This document shows, one piece after another, positions 8,570 to 18,100 of a stretch of 64,000 nucleotides of DNA. The notes under the pieces were generated by a model, which was given only the letters and a program-made list of their open reading frames with translations, made no database searches and was not told the origin of the DNA. The position numbers and the translations under genes were made by a program. The number at the start of each line of letters is the position of its first letter. Within the stretch, counting starts at the first letter, position 1. This DNA comes from Micromonospora sp. NBC_01740 (GTDB lineage Bacteria; Actinomycetota; Actinomycetes; Mycobacteriales; Micromonosporaceae), in contig NZ_CP109150.1 in assembly GCF_035920365.1 (NCBI RefSeq), positions 4,030,001-4,094,000 on the forward strand, written 5' to 3'.

Positions 8570-9357
8570 TGGCCGCCAAGACCAGCCGCAACGTCGCCTC
8601 GGAGATCGCGTTCCTCACCCGCGCCCTCAAGGCGCCGTCTCTGGCTGCCTCAGTCGAGAGGTTGGCGGAACGGGCCAGGACCGAGTCCTGGACGCATGAG
8701 GAGTTCCTCGCCGCCTGCCTGCAACGCGAGGTCGCCGCCCGCGAAGCCCACGGCGGGGAAGGACGCATCCGGACAGCGAGATTTCCGGCCCGCAAGAGCC
8801 TGGAGGAGTTCGACTTCGAGCACCAACGCTCTCTGAAGCGGGAGACGATCGCTCACCTGGGAACCCTCGACTTCGTGGCGTCGAAGGAGAACGTCGTCTT
8901 CTTGGGCCCGCCCGGCACCGGCAAGACGCACCTGTCCATCGGCCTCGGGATCCGGGCCTGCCAGGCCGGGCATCGGGTCGCGTTCGCCACCGCAGCCCAG
9001 TGGGTGTCCCGCCTCGCTGATGCCCACCACGCCGGTCGGCTGCAGGACGAGCTGGTCAAACTCGGCCGGATCCCGCTGCTGATCGTCGACGAGGTCGGCT
9101 ACATCCCCTTCGAAGCAGAAGCCGCGAACCTGTTCTTCCAACTGGTCTCCAACCGCTACGAACGAGCCTCACTGATCGTCACCAGCAACAAGCCCTTCGG
9201 AAGGTGGGGCGAAGTGTTCGGCGACGATGTCGTCGCCGCAGCCATGATCGACCGCCTCGTCCACCACGCCGAAGTGATCTCGATGAAGGGCGACAGCTAC
9301 CGGCTCAAAGACCGCGACCTCGGCCGCGTTCCCGCAGCCACCAAGACCAACGACTGA
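8569..9357 (+). CDS. istB: IS21-family helper ATPase IstB
   Basis: 262 aa, ATG at 8569 overlapping the istA stop. It is a DnaA/DnaC-like AAA+ ATPase. The Walker A motif is NVVFLGPPGTGKTHLSIGLG, Walker B is LLIVDEVGYIPF, and a sensor-type TSNKPFGRWGE and AAMIDRLVHHAEVISMKGDSYR complete the fold. IstB assembles on target DNA and selects and stimulates IstA. The gene looks intact, as does istA, so the element may still move. Confidence 0.95.
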   Translation: MAAKTSRNVASEIAFLTRALKAPSLAASVERLAERARTESWTHEEFLAACLQREVAAREAHGGEGRIRTARFPARKSLEEFDFEHQRSLKRETIAHLGTLDFVASKENVVFLGPPGTGKTHLSIGLGIRACQAGHRVAFATAAQWVSRLADAHHAGRLQDELVKLGRIPLLIVDEVGYIPFEAEAANLFFQLVSNRYERASLIVTSNKPFGRWGEVFGDDVVAAAMIDRLVHHAEVISMKGDSYRLKDRDLGRVPAATKTND

Positions 9358-9427
9358 ACATCAACAACCAGCGAGGGGGTCAACATTCGGCCGGAACAGA
9401 GGGGTCAAAGTTCGGCCGGCGTTGACA

Positions 9428-9793
9428 CAGCCGTCCCCCACGTGCTCCACCCGCACGCCCGGAACACCCCCGCGCGTGCGGGGACCAGTCTGTCCCTCCT
9501 GGACGGGTCGATGCGGGCGGAGGAACACCCCCGCGCGTGCGGGGACCAGCGCATGTAGTCGTCCAGGCGGTGACGGACGCGGGGAACACCCCCGCGCGTG
9601 CGGGGACCAGCGGAACCGCCCCGGGGCGTGTGTGGTTGGCCCCGGAACACCCCCGCGCGTGCGGGGACCAGCACAAGCCGCAGGTCGCACAGGCCATGGA
9701 ACGGGGAACACCCCCGCGCGTGCGGGGACCAGTCCGGGGCCGGCTTCTCGCAGGCCCCGGGGGCGGGAACACCCCCGCGCGTGCGGGGACCAG
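9428..9793 (-). CRISPR. CRISPR array, leader-proximal part: 6 repeats, 5 whole spacers plus a split one
   Basis: Repeats start at 9461, 9522, 9583, 9644, 9705 and 9766, all matching the consensus, with 33-bp spacers between them. Positions 9428-9460 are the spacer into which the IS21-family element jumped, starting with the duplicated CAGCC. That spacer is identical to the spacer at 7204-7236. Uniform repeats at this end, against several degenerate ones at the far end, place the leader to the right and transcription on the minus strand. Confidence 0.95.
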
Positions 9794-9890
9794 GCTTGTT
9801 GACCTGCGACTCTAAAGATCAGGAACGCCAATTTCCTTCACTCTGGCATCCAAGATCTTCTTTCCTCTCAGGTGCGGGACGTCCGGCTCG
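9794..9890 (-). promoter_or_regulatory. Probable CRISPR leader
   Basis: The DNA directly right of the last repeat is clearly richer in A and T than its surroundings (for example CTCTAAAGATCAGG and CAAGATCTTCTTTCC). This fits a leader that carries the array promoter and the adaptation signals. The orientation follows from the repeat handle and the degeneracy pattern. The length is a guess. Confidence 0.55.
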
Positions 9891-9971
9891 ATGCTGGTGC
9901 AGCCTACTCGCAGGGCGATGAGGCGCTGGATCTGATCTCCAGCGCCTCACCCCGAGCCGGACCGCCTGAAT

Positions 9972-10149
9972 ATCTCACAACCGTCTCACGGATAGTCGGG
10001 CAAGACTCGACACAGCCCGACATGAGGCCGACCGCCAACCGGCCATTGACCAGCGTGTCCGGCACGAGCCGGTCCCGTCCGGCAGGCGCCGGTACGCCGG
10101 CTAGTTCTGGGGGTCAAGGGGTCGTCGGTTCGAATCCGGCCGTCCCGAC
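9972..10149 (+). repeat. Attachment-site repeat 1: arm block plus tRNA-Pro 3' fragment
   Basis: Positions 10107-10149 are a 43-bp block equal to the 3' part of a tRNA-Pro gene from the anticodon loop (CTGGGGGTCA) through the T-arm (GTCGGTTCGAATCCGGC) and acceptor (CGTCCCGA). The D-arm and 5' acceptor strand are absent, so this is not a working tRNA. An arm block ending CACAACCGTCTCACGGA sits 135 bp before the core (9972-9992), as it does in copy 2. A truncated integrase gene lies 105 bp downstream. It is best read as an att site left by element integration. Confidence 0.8.
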
Positions 10150-10160
10150 GCATCTAACCA

Positions 10161-10188
10161 GGGGATATGCCGACGGAGGCATATCCCC
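10161..10188. terminator. Hairpin terminator between att repeat 1 and the integrase remnant
   Basis: A perfect 11-bp stem, GGGGATATGCC with GGCATATCCCC, encloses a 6-base loop and is followed by TGTGGTTGTTTC. It could end transcription from the tRNA side or from the leftward integrase gene. Confidence 0.6.
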
Positions 10189-10254
10189 TGTGGTTGTTTC
10201 AGGGCTGTGTTGTCGCGTTGCTGTCGCATCTACGCACGGATCTTGCAGTGCAGC

Positions 10255-11046
10255 TCAGCAGGCGGCCCGGGCGTCGGCCGCGTCGAGGGCCGCGCAGGTG
10301 GCGCTCACGCCGTCGGCGGCGGCGTCGCGGGTGAGGTGGCCGTAGATGTCGACGGTGGTGGCCACGTTCCTGTGGCGCAGCGTCTTGGATACCACGGCGA
10401 TCGGCGCCCCTTGGTTGATCATGATCGTGGCGGCGATGTGTCGCAGGTCGTGCACCCGAATTGCCGGAAGCCCGGCGTCGGCGGTGAGGCGGCGCAGGTG
10501 GTCGAGCACGTACTGCGGCCGTAGGGGTTGTCCATCGGGTCTGGCGAACACGAGGTCGAGATTGTCGTGATGGCGGGCGGTCACCTGTTGCTGGCATTGG
10601 CGGCGGCGTTGCAACGCGTCGACGGCGCGGGTGGACAGGGCGACCCAGGCCCGGCTGCCGTGGGTCTTGGGCGCGTTCAACATGCTGCGGCTGTTGTTGA
10701 CGCTGACCAACGTCCAGCGCACGAACAGTGCCCGCGCATCGAGGTCCACATCGGCCCAGTGCAGGCCCAGAGTCTCGCCTTTGCGCATCCCGGTGCAGAC
10801 CATCAACTCGAACAGGTCCGCGAGCGGATCCTCAACGGCGTGGCAGTGCCGCAGAAACGCGCTTGTCTGGCTGGTGCTCCAGCAGGTGAGCTCGGGTTCC
10901 GGTGGTCGGGGGATCATGGCGAAGCGGGCGGCGTTGTGGGGCAGCCGGTGGTTGCGGCGGGCGTCGTTGAGCGCGCTCGACAGGGTCGTCACGCAGCGGC
11001 GCAGGGTGACCAGCCCGCCACCAGGGCAAGCCATCTCAGACGTCAC
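10255..11046 (-). pseudogene. N-terminally truncated tyrosine recombinase beside att repeat 1
   Basis: 263 aa remain. The catalytic domain looks complete: Arg in CTGMRKGETLGLHW, HDLRH, and LRHRNVATTVDIYGH with the His and nucleophilic Tyr. Upstream only the last helix of the core-binding domain is left (VTTLSSALNDARRNHRLPHNAA). A TAG stop directly precedes the first possible start, so about 130-150 N-terminal residues found in full integrases are gone. It lies next to att repeat 1 and points towards it, as expected for the integrase of the 10.1-26.9 kb island. That island is probably stranded unless another integrase acts on it. Confidence 0.75.
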
Positions 11047-11899
11047 CTATCGGTGCAGCAGACCCGTTTCGTCAAGCGGGGACGGGGGTCGTTGGGCGTG
11101 GCTGGTACCTCCAGGGCTGTCAGGGACAACTCTGCCCACCACCCCTGAAACTCCCTAACCGGTCAATATGGGTACATACGGACGGTCGGGCAGTGGCGGC
11201 TCGGTGGCCCTGATGGTGTCGCGGTCGAGGCCGAGGCCGGCGAGTCAAGGTGCGCAGGTGAGGCAGATTGGCCGCTTGGGCGACAACAGTTAGGTGGCGA
11301 GGTCTTCGGGTCTGTCAAGAAGGGGCGGGCTGTCTCGCAGGCGGTGGCCAAGAGGCCACTGGTACCGAGCAAGATTCGGTATTGGTAGGAAGGGGTCGGG
11401 CCTTCGCTGCATCTGGCACTTGATCAGTTGGTCTTGGCGATGGTGCCTTCGGGGCCTTGGCGCGGAGCGGAGAGGGAACTACGCGGCGAGCACCTCGTCA
11501 TTGCTGCGATGGCGGCCGACAGATGTGCGGTCGAGCCAACGGCCGCTCTAGGGGTTAGAGTTGCGATGTCGGTTGGTGAGGAATGATGTGGATTAGGGCG
11601 GATGGGGCTCCTGAGTTAGAAAGTCCCTTCCCTGGCATTCACCTGTTCTGGCATGCTTCTGGTTCTCTGTGAACTGCGTCACCCGTCTTGGCTTGAAGTA
11701 GTTGTCTCATCGCTACAAGTTTCGATTACCGTCGGTGATTGTGGCAGCTCATGAAGGGTGACTGATGCGTTCGCCTGGGTGTGAGCTGTTCGGCTTGCCA
11801 ATCACTGGGCCAGCGGCGCCGTCTTTTCGATCTTCCCCGTAGCGGGTTGCTCGTCTACCGTCTGCGCGTCGATATAGATCTTGGTGTAACGGGGGCACG
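11047..11899. other. 853-bp stretch without a recognisable gene
   Basis: No frame here has a convincing start, domain or codon pattern. The right half (about 11560-11880) is clearly more AT-rich than the surroundings. It probably holds the promoter region of the giant secreted-protein genes that start at 11900. I see no transposase remnant I can name. Confidence 0.5.
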
Positions 11900-14800
11900 G
11901 TGTCCGTGTATGGCCAGAAATCGTCCGTCGGACTCCAGTGGGGCCGTCGGCTGCGGCGAAGATTCTGTCTTGTGGTGTTAGTGATTCTTGGTATGTCGTC
12001 GGCCGGATGGTTGTCACCTGTTGAAGTTCATGCAGGATTCGAGACACCGACGCCAGCGGCTGAATCCGATGACGAAGCCTTCGCGCTGGAGCAAGCGCAG
12101 ATGCGCGCGTCGGCGCTCGCTCGTTCCTCGGGCGTCCGCGTACGTGTCGATGAGTTAACTTCTGAGACGGCAGAGACGTGGGCATTGCCGGAGGGTGGAT
12201 TCGAGGCCATATTAAGTGCAGGCGTGGTGCGTGTGCGTCGCGGTGAGACGTGGGTTCCGGTTGACTTGAGCCTGGTCAGGAATCCTGCCGACGGATCCAT
12301 TCGCACAGTCGCGGATCCCAACGACGTCCGCATGTCCGGCGGAAAGCCCGATGGGTCGCACGAACTGGTAGGCGTTGGTGTAGGCGCGGACCGGCTATCT
12401 CTAGGCTGGAGCGGGCCTCTGCCGGAGCCGGTCCTCAACGGCAACCGGGCCACGTATCCGGAAGCGCTGGACGGCGTCGATCTGGAGGTTGAGGTTACGC
12501 GGGCGGGAGTGGAGACATTCCTCGTAGTAAAGAATCCCGCTGCTGCCGATAGCGTGCAGGAAGTGACTTTCTCGATTAGTGGCCAGAATGCGGCTATGGT
12601 AAATCGGGACGGCCATGGCAATGCCGAAATCGCGGACAGTTCCGGACGGATAATTGCGCATTCGCCCGCGCCGGAGATGTGGGACGCCAAACGTGACGCC
12701 GATACCTCTCAGCCGTCCCGGATGACCGTGGTAGAAACGGTTGACAGTCAGGCGCGAGGGGGAGCCGACGCCTCAGGGCAGTTGCAAATGCGGCTCACGC
12801 CGGATTTGGAGTGGATGCAGGATCCGGTCACGGAGTGGCCCGTGACTATTGACCCGCAGATTAATCCCGTTAGCACGACATTCGATACGTACGTGATGGA
12901 GAATGACGCTACGGAGAATGGTGGCGCCAACGACTATCAGATCGGATTGATATCGGGAAACATTACTAGGACGCTGGCCAGGTGGGATACAACTTCCCTG
13001 GTTCGCACTCACATCAGCTCGGCCACCGTCTACTTCTGGAACTGGTGGTCGAACACGTGCAGTGCAAGGTCTTGGGCTCTGTGGACGACCGGCCCCGTCC
13101 TCGAAGGCGTGATGTGGGACGACCAGCCTGCCTGGAACTTCCAAGAGGCCACGAGTTCGGCCACGAAGGGCTTCGACTCAAGTTGTGGCGACGGGTGGGT
13201 CTCGATCCCGGGTACCGGCTTCTTTCAGCGTGCCGCCGATGTGGGCGATACCCGCGCGGACATGGGCCTGCGTGCCACGAGCGAGACCGATGGAAGCTTT
13301 TTCAAGCAGTTCAGGTCTCGCAATGCAGCTGACCAGGCGCAGGTGCCGTATGCCGTCGTTAACTACAACTCGTACCCGATTGTTGGCGCTCGCACTACGG
13401 TACCGGCGACGTCCTGTGTGACGGGCGTGGCCCGCCCGACGGTAAATACGGTGACGCCCGAGCTGTCCTCGGTGATCACCGATGCTGACGGCGGCACAGT
13501 GAAGGCCGAGTTCGAGTGGTGGATGGTTGGTGGCGCGGCGAAGATCGGCTCCCTGGTCACCTCGTTAGCGGGATCGGGAACCACCTTCCGGGCGTCGGTG
13601 CCAGCGGGCGTGCTTGCCGAAGGTGGCAACTACCAATGGCGAGTCCGCGGCAACGACGGCTCCCTCAGCGGCGCATGGTCGTCCTTCTGTGAGTTTACAG
13701 TGATGATCTTGCATCCACCGGTAGCGGGATGTGCCGGGGGTGTGGATGGTGATATCAATGGCGATGGCACGCGCGACATTTTGGTCGGTGATCCGAAAGC
13801 GACGGTGAACGGCCAAGCGGCAGCCGGCGGAGTGCACATCCTGGATGGTGCGACCGGGGTGACCAGGATGGTGACGCAGGGCGACGCGGAGGTTGTCGGC
13901 AACGCCGAGGCGGGCGATCAGTTCGGGCACACACTGTCCGTCTACGACGCCAACCGGGACGGCTGCGCCGACGTGGCGATCGGTTCACCCTTCGAAGACA
14001 ACGGCACGGTCATAGACGCCGGCGAGGTACAAGTCCTGTTCGGTTCGCCGGCAGGGCTAGGCCGAAGCCCATCAGCTCCGCCCATCCTCTACGCCCAAGG
14101 CACTGCTGGCGTGCCCGGGGGCCAAGCGAATGAGGACTGGTTTGGCTTCTCTCTCGCCAGCGGCCGGACCTCAGCGGGAGAGCCATTTCTTGTGGTGGGT
14201 GCCCCAGGTGACGACGTCAGCGGCAAGACCAACGCCGGCACCGTCACGTACCTGCGTGGCAGCACGAAAATTAGCTTCGACCAGACCTCGGCAGGGAACA
14301 TCAGTGACGGAGTAGAACAGGACGACCGCGGTGGATGGGCCTTGGCCGCTACCCCCAACCACTTCGCGGTGTCCTACCCGGGTGAAAGTGGGGGCACCCC
14401 TGCGGCAGGGTCTTTCGCGGGCCGTGTCTGCATCTTCAACCACACCCTCGCCTCCGGCGTGCCGGGCGCCATCGGCTGCGTCGACCAAGACACGAGCGGC
14501 GTCAGCGACACGATGGAATCAGGCGACACCTTCGGTAAGTCGATCGCCATGGCGGCCTATTGGCCAGCGGGTGACTCGATCCTGGCGGTTGGCGTACCGG
14601 GTGAAGATGCTGTAGGTGGCGCTGACGTCGGCTTGGTCCACCAGTTCCGGATATCGGGCACAACGGTCAATCAACTGGCAGCCATCGACCAGAACACCGC
14701 CAACATCGCGGACGTCAACGAGCATGGGGACCTGTTCGGGGAGAAGGTCGTTGTTGTCAACACGAATCCCTCGGCAGCGCCGACCGCACAGTCGCTACTA

Positions 14801-15139
14801 ATCGCCGTCGGCACGCCCGGCGAGGACGCGAGCGGAGCCGTGGACTCCGGCAACATGCACGTCTTTGCCGCAGGCACCCCTAGTCCGACAGCGGACACGC
14901 TGGTAGAACGCGCTCCCGGCAAGCTACCCGGCACTCCAGGGGCGCGGGAACTGCTTGGTTTCGGCGGTGGCGCCTCATTAGCCAGCCTGTATGTCACCTC
15001 GCCGTATGCCAACCGCACAGTCTGGGCACTCCCATGGTCTGCACTGGCAGCCGGAGCCGTCACTCCGACCAGCACGTGGCAGCCGGGAGTAAACGGTCTG
15101 CCGGCGGGCGCGGTGGCGTTCGGCGAGCAGGTCGGGTGA
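11900..15139 (+). CDS. Secreted giant with DNRLRE-like region and FG-GAP repeats
   Basis: 1079 aa, GTG start. The N-terminus has a basic stretch and hydrophobic core (RRLRRRFCLVVLVILGMSSAGWL) ending near VHAG, a Sec signal peptide. Residues about 330-480 resemble the DNRLRE region seen in actinobacterial wall-associated RHS neighbours (YVMENDATENGGAN, ARWDTTSLVRTHISSATVYFW). Residues about 615-1060 hold integrin-type FG-GAP beta-propeller repeats with calcium-loop motifs (DINGDGTRDILVGDP, DANRDGCADVAIGSP, VGAPGDDVSG, VGVPGEDAVGG). There is no obvious catalytic or toxin domain. It is followed 50 bp later by a related secreted protein and then by the RHS protein. I infer a surface or delivery partner of the RHS protein. 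The first ~400 codons are less GC-rich than usual here. Confidence 0.8.
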   Translation: MSVYGQKSSVGLQWGRRLRRRFCLVVLVILGMSSAGWLSPVEVHAGFETPTPAAESDDEAFALEQAQMRASALARSSGVRVRVDELTSETAETWALPEGGFEAILSAGVVRVRRGETWVPVDLSLVRNPADGSIRTVADPNDVRMSGGKPDGSHELVGVGVGADRLSLGWSGPLPEPVLNGNRATYPEALDGVDLEVEVTRAGVETFLVVKNPAAADSVQEVTFSISGQNAAMVNRDGHGNAEIADSSGRIIAHSPAPEMWDAKRDADTSQPSRMTVVETVDSQARGGADASGQLQMRLTPDLEWMQDPVTEWPVTIDPQINPVSTTFDTYVMENDATENGGANDYQIGLISGNITRTLARWDTTSLVRTHISSATVYFWNWWSNTCSARSWALWTTGPVLEGVMWDDQPAWNFQEATSSATKGFDSSCGDGWVSIPGTGFFQRAADVGDTRADMGLRATSETDGSFFKQFRSRNAADQAQVPYAVVNYNSYPIVGARTTVPATSCVTGVARPTVNTVTPELSSVITDADGGTVKAEFEWWMVGGAAKIGSLVTSLAGSGTTFRASVPAGVLAEGGNYQWRVRGNDGSLSGAWSSFCEFTVMILHPPVAGCAGGVDGDINGDGTRDILVGDPKATVNGQAAAGGVHILDGATGVTRMVTQGDAEVVGNAEAGDQFGHTLSVYDANRDGCADVAIGSPFEDNGTVIDAGEVQVLFGSPAGLGRSPSAPPILYAQGTAGVPGGQANEDWFGFSLASGRTSAGEPFLVVGAPGDDVSGKTNAGTVTYLRGSTKISFDQTSAGNISDGVEQDDRGGWALAATPNHFAVSYPGESGGTPAAGSFAGRVCIFNHTLASGVPGAIGCVDQDTSGVSDTMESGDTFGKSIAMAAYWPAGDSILAVGVPGEDAVGGADVGLVHQFRISGTTVNQLAAIDQNTANIADVNEHGDLFGEKVVVVNTNPSAAPTAQSLLIAVGTPGEDASGAVDSGNMHVFAAGTPSPTADTLVERAPGKLPGTPGARELLGFGGGASLASLYVTSPYANRTVWALPWSALAAGAVTPTSTWQPGVNGLPAGAVAFGEQVG

Positions 15140-15189
15140 CGGCGGTGTCCGAGCCTCAGAGCAGAATTTGGAAAGGCGAACGGGTAGAT

Positions 15190-18100
15190 ATGGGGCAAGA
15201 CCACGCCGCGACACGCCGCTGGCGGATGCGGCTGACGGCGATGACGCTATCGCTGGGACTGGTGGCCACGGCGCTGTGGGTCAGCGACGGAGCGCCTGAC
15301 ACTGAGGTGCAGGCACTGGGACCCGCCGGCGCGGCAGCGCCGTGGACCGAGATGCAGGCCCGCACTGATGCCCTGAAGTCGGGCAGGAAGGTCGAAGTAC
15401 GATCCAAGGCCGGCGATCGGCAGGTGACCTACGCCAACCCGGACGGCTCATTCACGCACGAGTCCCACGCACAGCCATTCCGTACTCGCCAAGGCACAGA
15501 GTGGGTGCCCGTCGACACCACCCTGGTCCGCCAGGACGACGGTAGCGTCGGACCGAAGGCGGCCGTGACAGCGATGCGATTCTCCGGCGGGGGCACCAAT
15601 GCCCCCCTCGCGACGATCTCACGCGCTGGCCGAATCATGAATATCACCTGGCCAGGAAAACTCCCCCGCCCCACGCTGGCGCGTAACAGTGCGACGTATC
15701 CCGAGGTCCTGCCCGAGGTGGACCTCGTGGTGCACGTATCCGCCACCAGCTTCACCCACGTACTGGTGGTCAAAACGGCGCGGGCAGCGACCCTGCCCCA
15801 GATTCGGACCGTCTCGTACGGACTGTCTGGCACCAATCTGCGCTTCAGCGCGGGCCAGGACAGTCGGCTAGCGGCTACCGACATCGGCTCGGGTCAAGTG
15901 GTGTTCGAGTCCCCGGCGCCAAAGATGTGGGACGCCGGCGATCCAGCGGAAGCCGTCGCCACAGCCGAGGAATATAACCCTTCCCGATCAGCACCCGAGT
16001 CAGCCCATCGAGCCGAGTTGGACGCGACGGTCGACGGGGAAAGGCTAATTATCACTCCCAACGCGGAGTTGCTTGCCAACCCGCAGGCCCGTTTCCCGCT
16101 GTACATCGATCCGTTCATCAACCCCACCTCGAACACCTCATGGGCGATGGTCGACTCGGGTTATCCTAACGAGGAATATTGGAAATTTGACGATGAGCCC
16201 GACGAACGTGTTGGTCTGTGTCCCACCGATGGCAGCATCTGCAACAGCTCTAAGATAAAGCGCCTCTTCTTCACGCTGCCGACGCCCTACCAGGACGACC
16301 GGATTATTGTCTCAAGCGCAACTTTCAAGATCACGATGCTTCATGCTTACGACAGCACCGCGCGTAATGTCTCCCTCTATCGAACCGGATCAATCTCGTC
16401 GGCGACGAACTGGAACAACCAGCCAGGCGGATCGGGATGGTCAGGTGCTACTAAGCAGGACACTCGCAGCCCAACGGTGAAACAATCGTCGTGCACGCCG
16501 ACCAACCACAACGTCACCTTCACCGCCACGCAGGCGGCAAAGGCAGCAGCCACAGGCAACTGGCCCACCGCTACCTTCGGCCTGAAAGCCGATAGCGAGT
16601 CCGACTATCACTACGTCAAACGCTTCTGCAGCAATGCTGTTCTTTCGGTCACCTATAACCGACAGCCGGCCGCGCCGACGAGTCTGACGACCAACCCTGG
16701 CGGCGCATGTAAGACTGGAACCCCGAACGCCACCTGGTATGTGTCCAGCGTACCGCGCCTGTCGGCCTATCTGGCCGATCCCGATACCTCCGACGCTGAG
16801 CCCCTCAACGCCAAATTCACCGTGACGTGGACCCCGTCAGGTGGCACCCTTCAAACGAAGACCTGGACCTCACTAGCCAAAGCAAACAAGTCGACGTTCG
16901 ACTACAACCTGGCGGACGCGACGACCGGCGTACCGAATCTGCCCGAGAACGTTACGGTGTCCTGGTACGTCGAAGCCTCTGATGGAACAGCATGGAGCCT
17001 CAAGAGCGTCATATGCGGTTTCATCCTGGACAAAACCAAGCCGGCCGGCCCAGATATCGACTCCGCCGAGTTCCTTGCCTCCGATGCGCCTGACACCGGG
17101 CCTGGATGTGTCGAGAGCGGCGAGTGGATCGAAGGACTGGGTCGGTACGGCACCTTCGCTTTCGACTCCGCGGCCACCGATGTGGTGGCGTACAAGTACG
17201 GCTTCAACACTGACCCGGTTCCGACAAACGTGCTCACCCCAGCGACGCAGGGCGGACCAGTGAACCTCACCTGGATGCCCACAACCGAGGCGCCGCACTT
17301 CGTGACAGCCGTTGCGGTGGACGCCGCAGGCAAGGAAAGCGACACCTCCATCTGTCACTTCAACATCGCGCCCAGCCCAGCCGTTGGGCAGTGGAGCCTC
17401 GCTGACGCGGCCGGCGTCACCCAAGCCGCCGACGGCCGTGGCACCAACCCCGCCGCAGTAGGCCCTGGTGTGACGTTCGCGCAGCCTGGGCCGGGCGGCG
17501 CTGCCCACCCGTCGGCGCAGCTTGACGGCACCGCCGGAGCATGGTTGACAACGTCGACCCTGGGACTGGTGAACACCTCGAAGGAGTTCGCCGTTACCGC
17601 CTGGGTGAAGGTCGACGATCTCACCCGTCCGCAGGCGGCGGTCTCACAGGACGGCACGGGCCAGCCGGGCTTCTACCTCGGCTACGACCCGAACGGAAGC
17701 CGATGGCGTTTCGGCATTCCCACCACAGACGTACAAGCACTCGGCGCATGGGAGGTCGCCAGCACACAGCAGGTGACCGCCGCCACCGGATGGACCCACC
17801 TGGCCGCACTCTTTGACCCGGTCAAGGACACCATCTCGCTGTACGTCAACGGAATCCCCTCAGCGACAGGTAGAGCGCCCGCACAGTGGTCCTCCCACGG
17901 CAACCTGCAGTTCGGGCGACGCACCGAGCGGACCGGTTACAACTGGGCCTGGAACGGCGGACTTGCCGACATCGCCCTCTACGACCGGATGTTGGCAGCC
18001 GACGAGATCAAGACGCTCGCGGCGCCGCGCCTGCAACGACAGGTGTACTGGTCGCTGGATGGCGGCGACGTCCCCGACGACAACCCGAACATCATTGTCA

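Larger units (their letters stand above)
7270..9427 (+). mobile_element. IS21-family element inserted in the CRISPR array
   Basis: A 2158-bp element with imperfect inverted ends. The left end begins TGTCGG and then has TGACCCC and TTTTGACCCC. The right end, read inward, begins TGTCAACG and has TTTGACCCC and TGTTGACCCC. It is flanked by the 5-bp duplication CAGCC (7265-7269 and 9428-9432), as expected for IS21 transposition. It carries istA and istB in that order with overlapping reading frames. The insertion point is five bases into a spacer that is an exact copy of the preceding one. The element separates 19 leader-distal spacers from 5 leader-proximal ones. Confidence 0.95.

Noticed and set aside
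9822..9849. Possible extra degenerate CRISPR repeat (GGAACGCC) right of the array
   Set aside because: Only the first eight bases resemble the repeat; the hairpin core is absent, and the position fits a leader.
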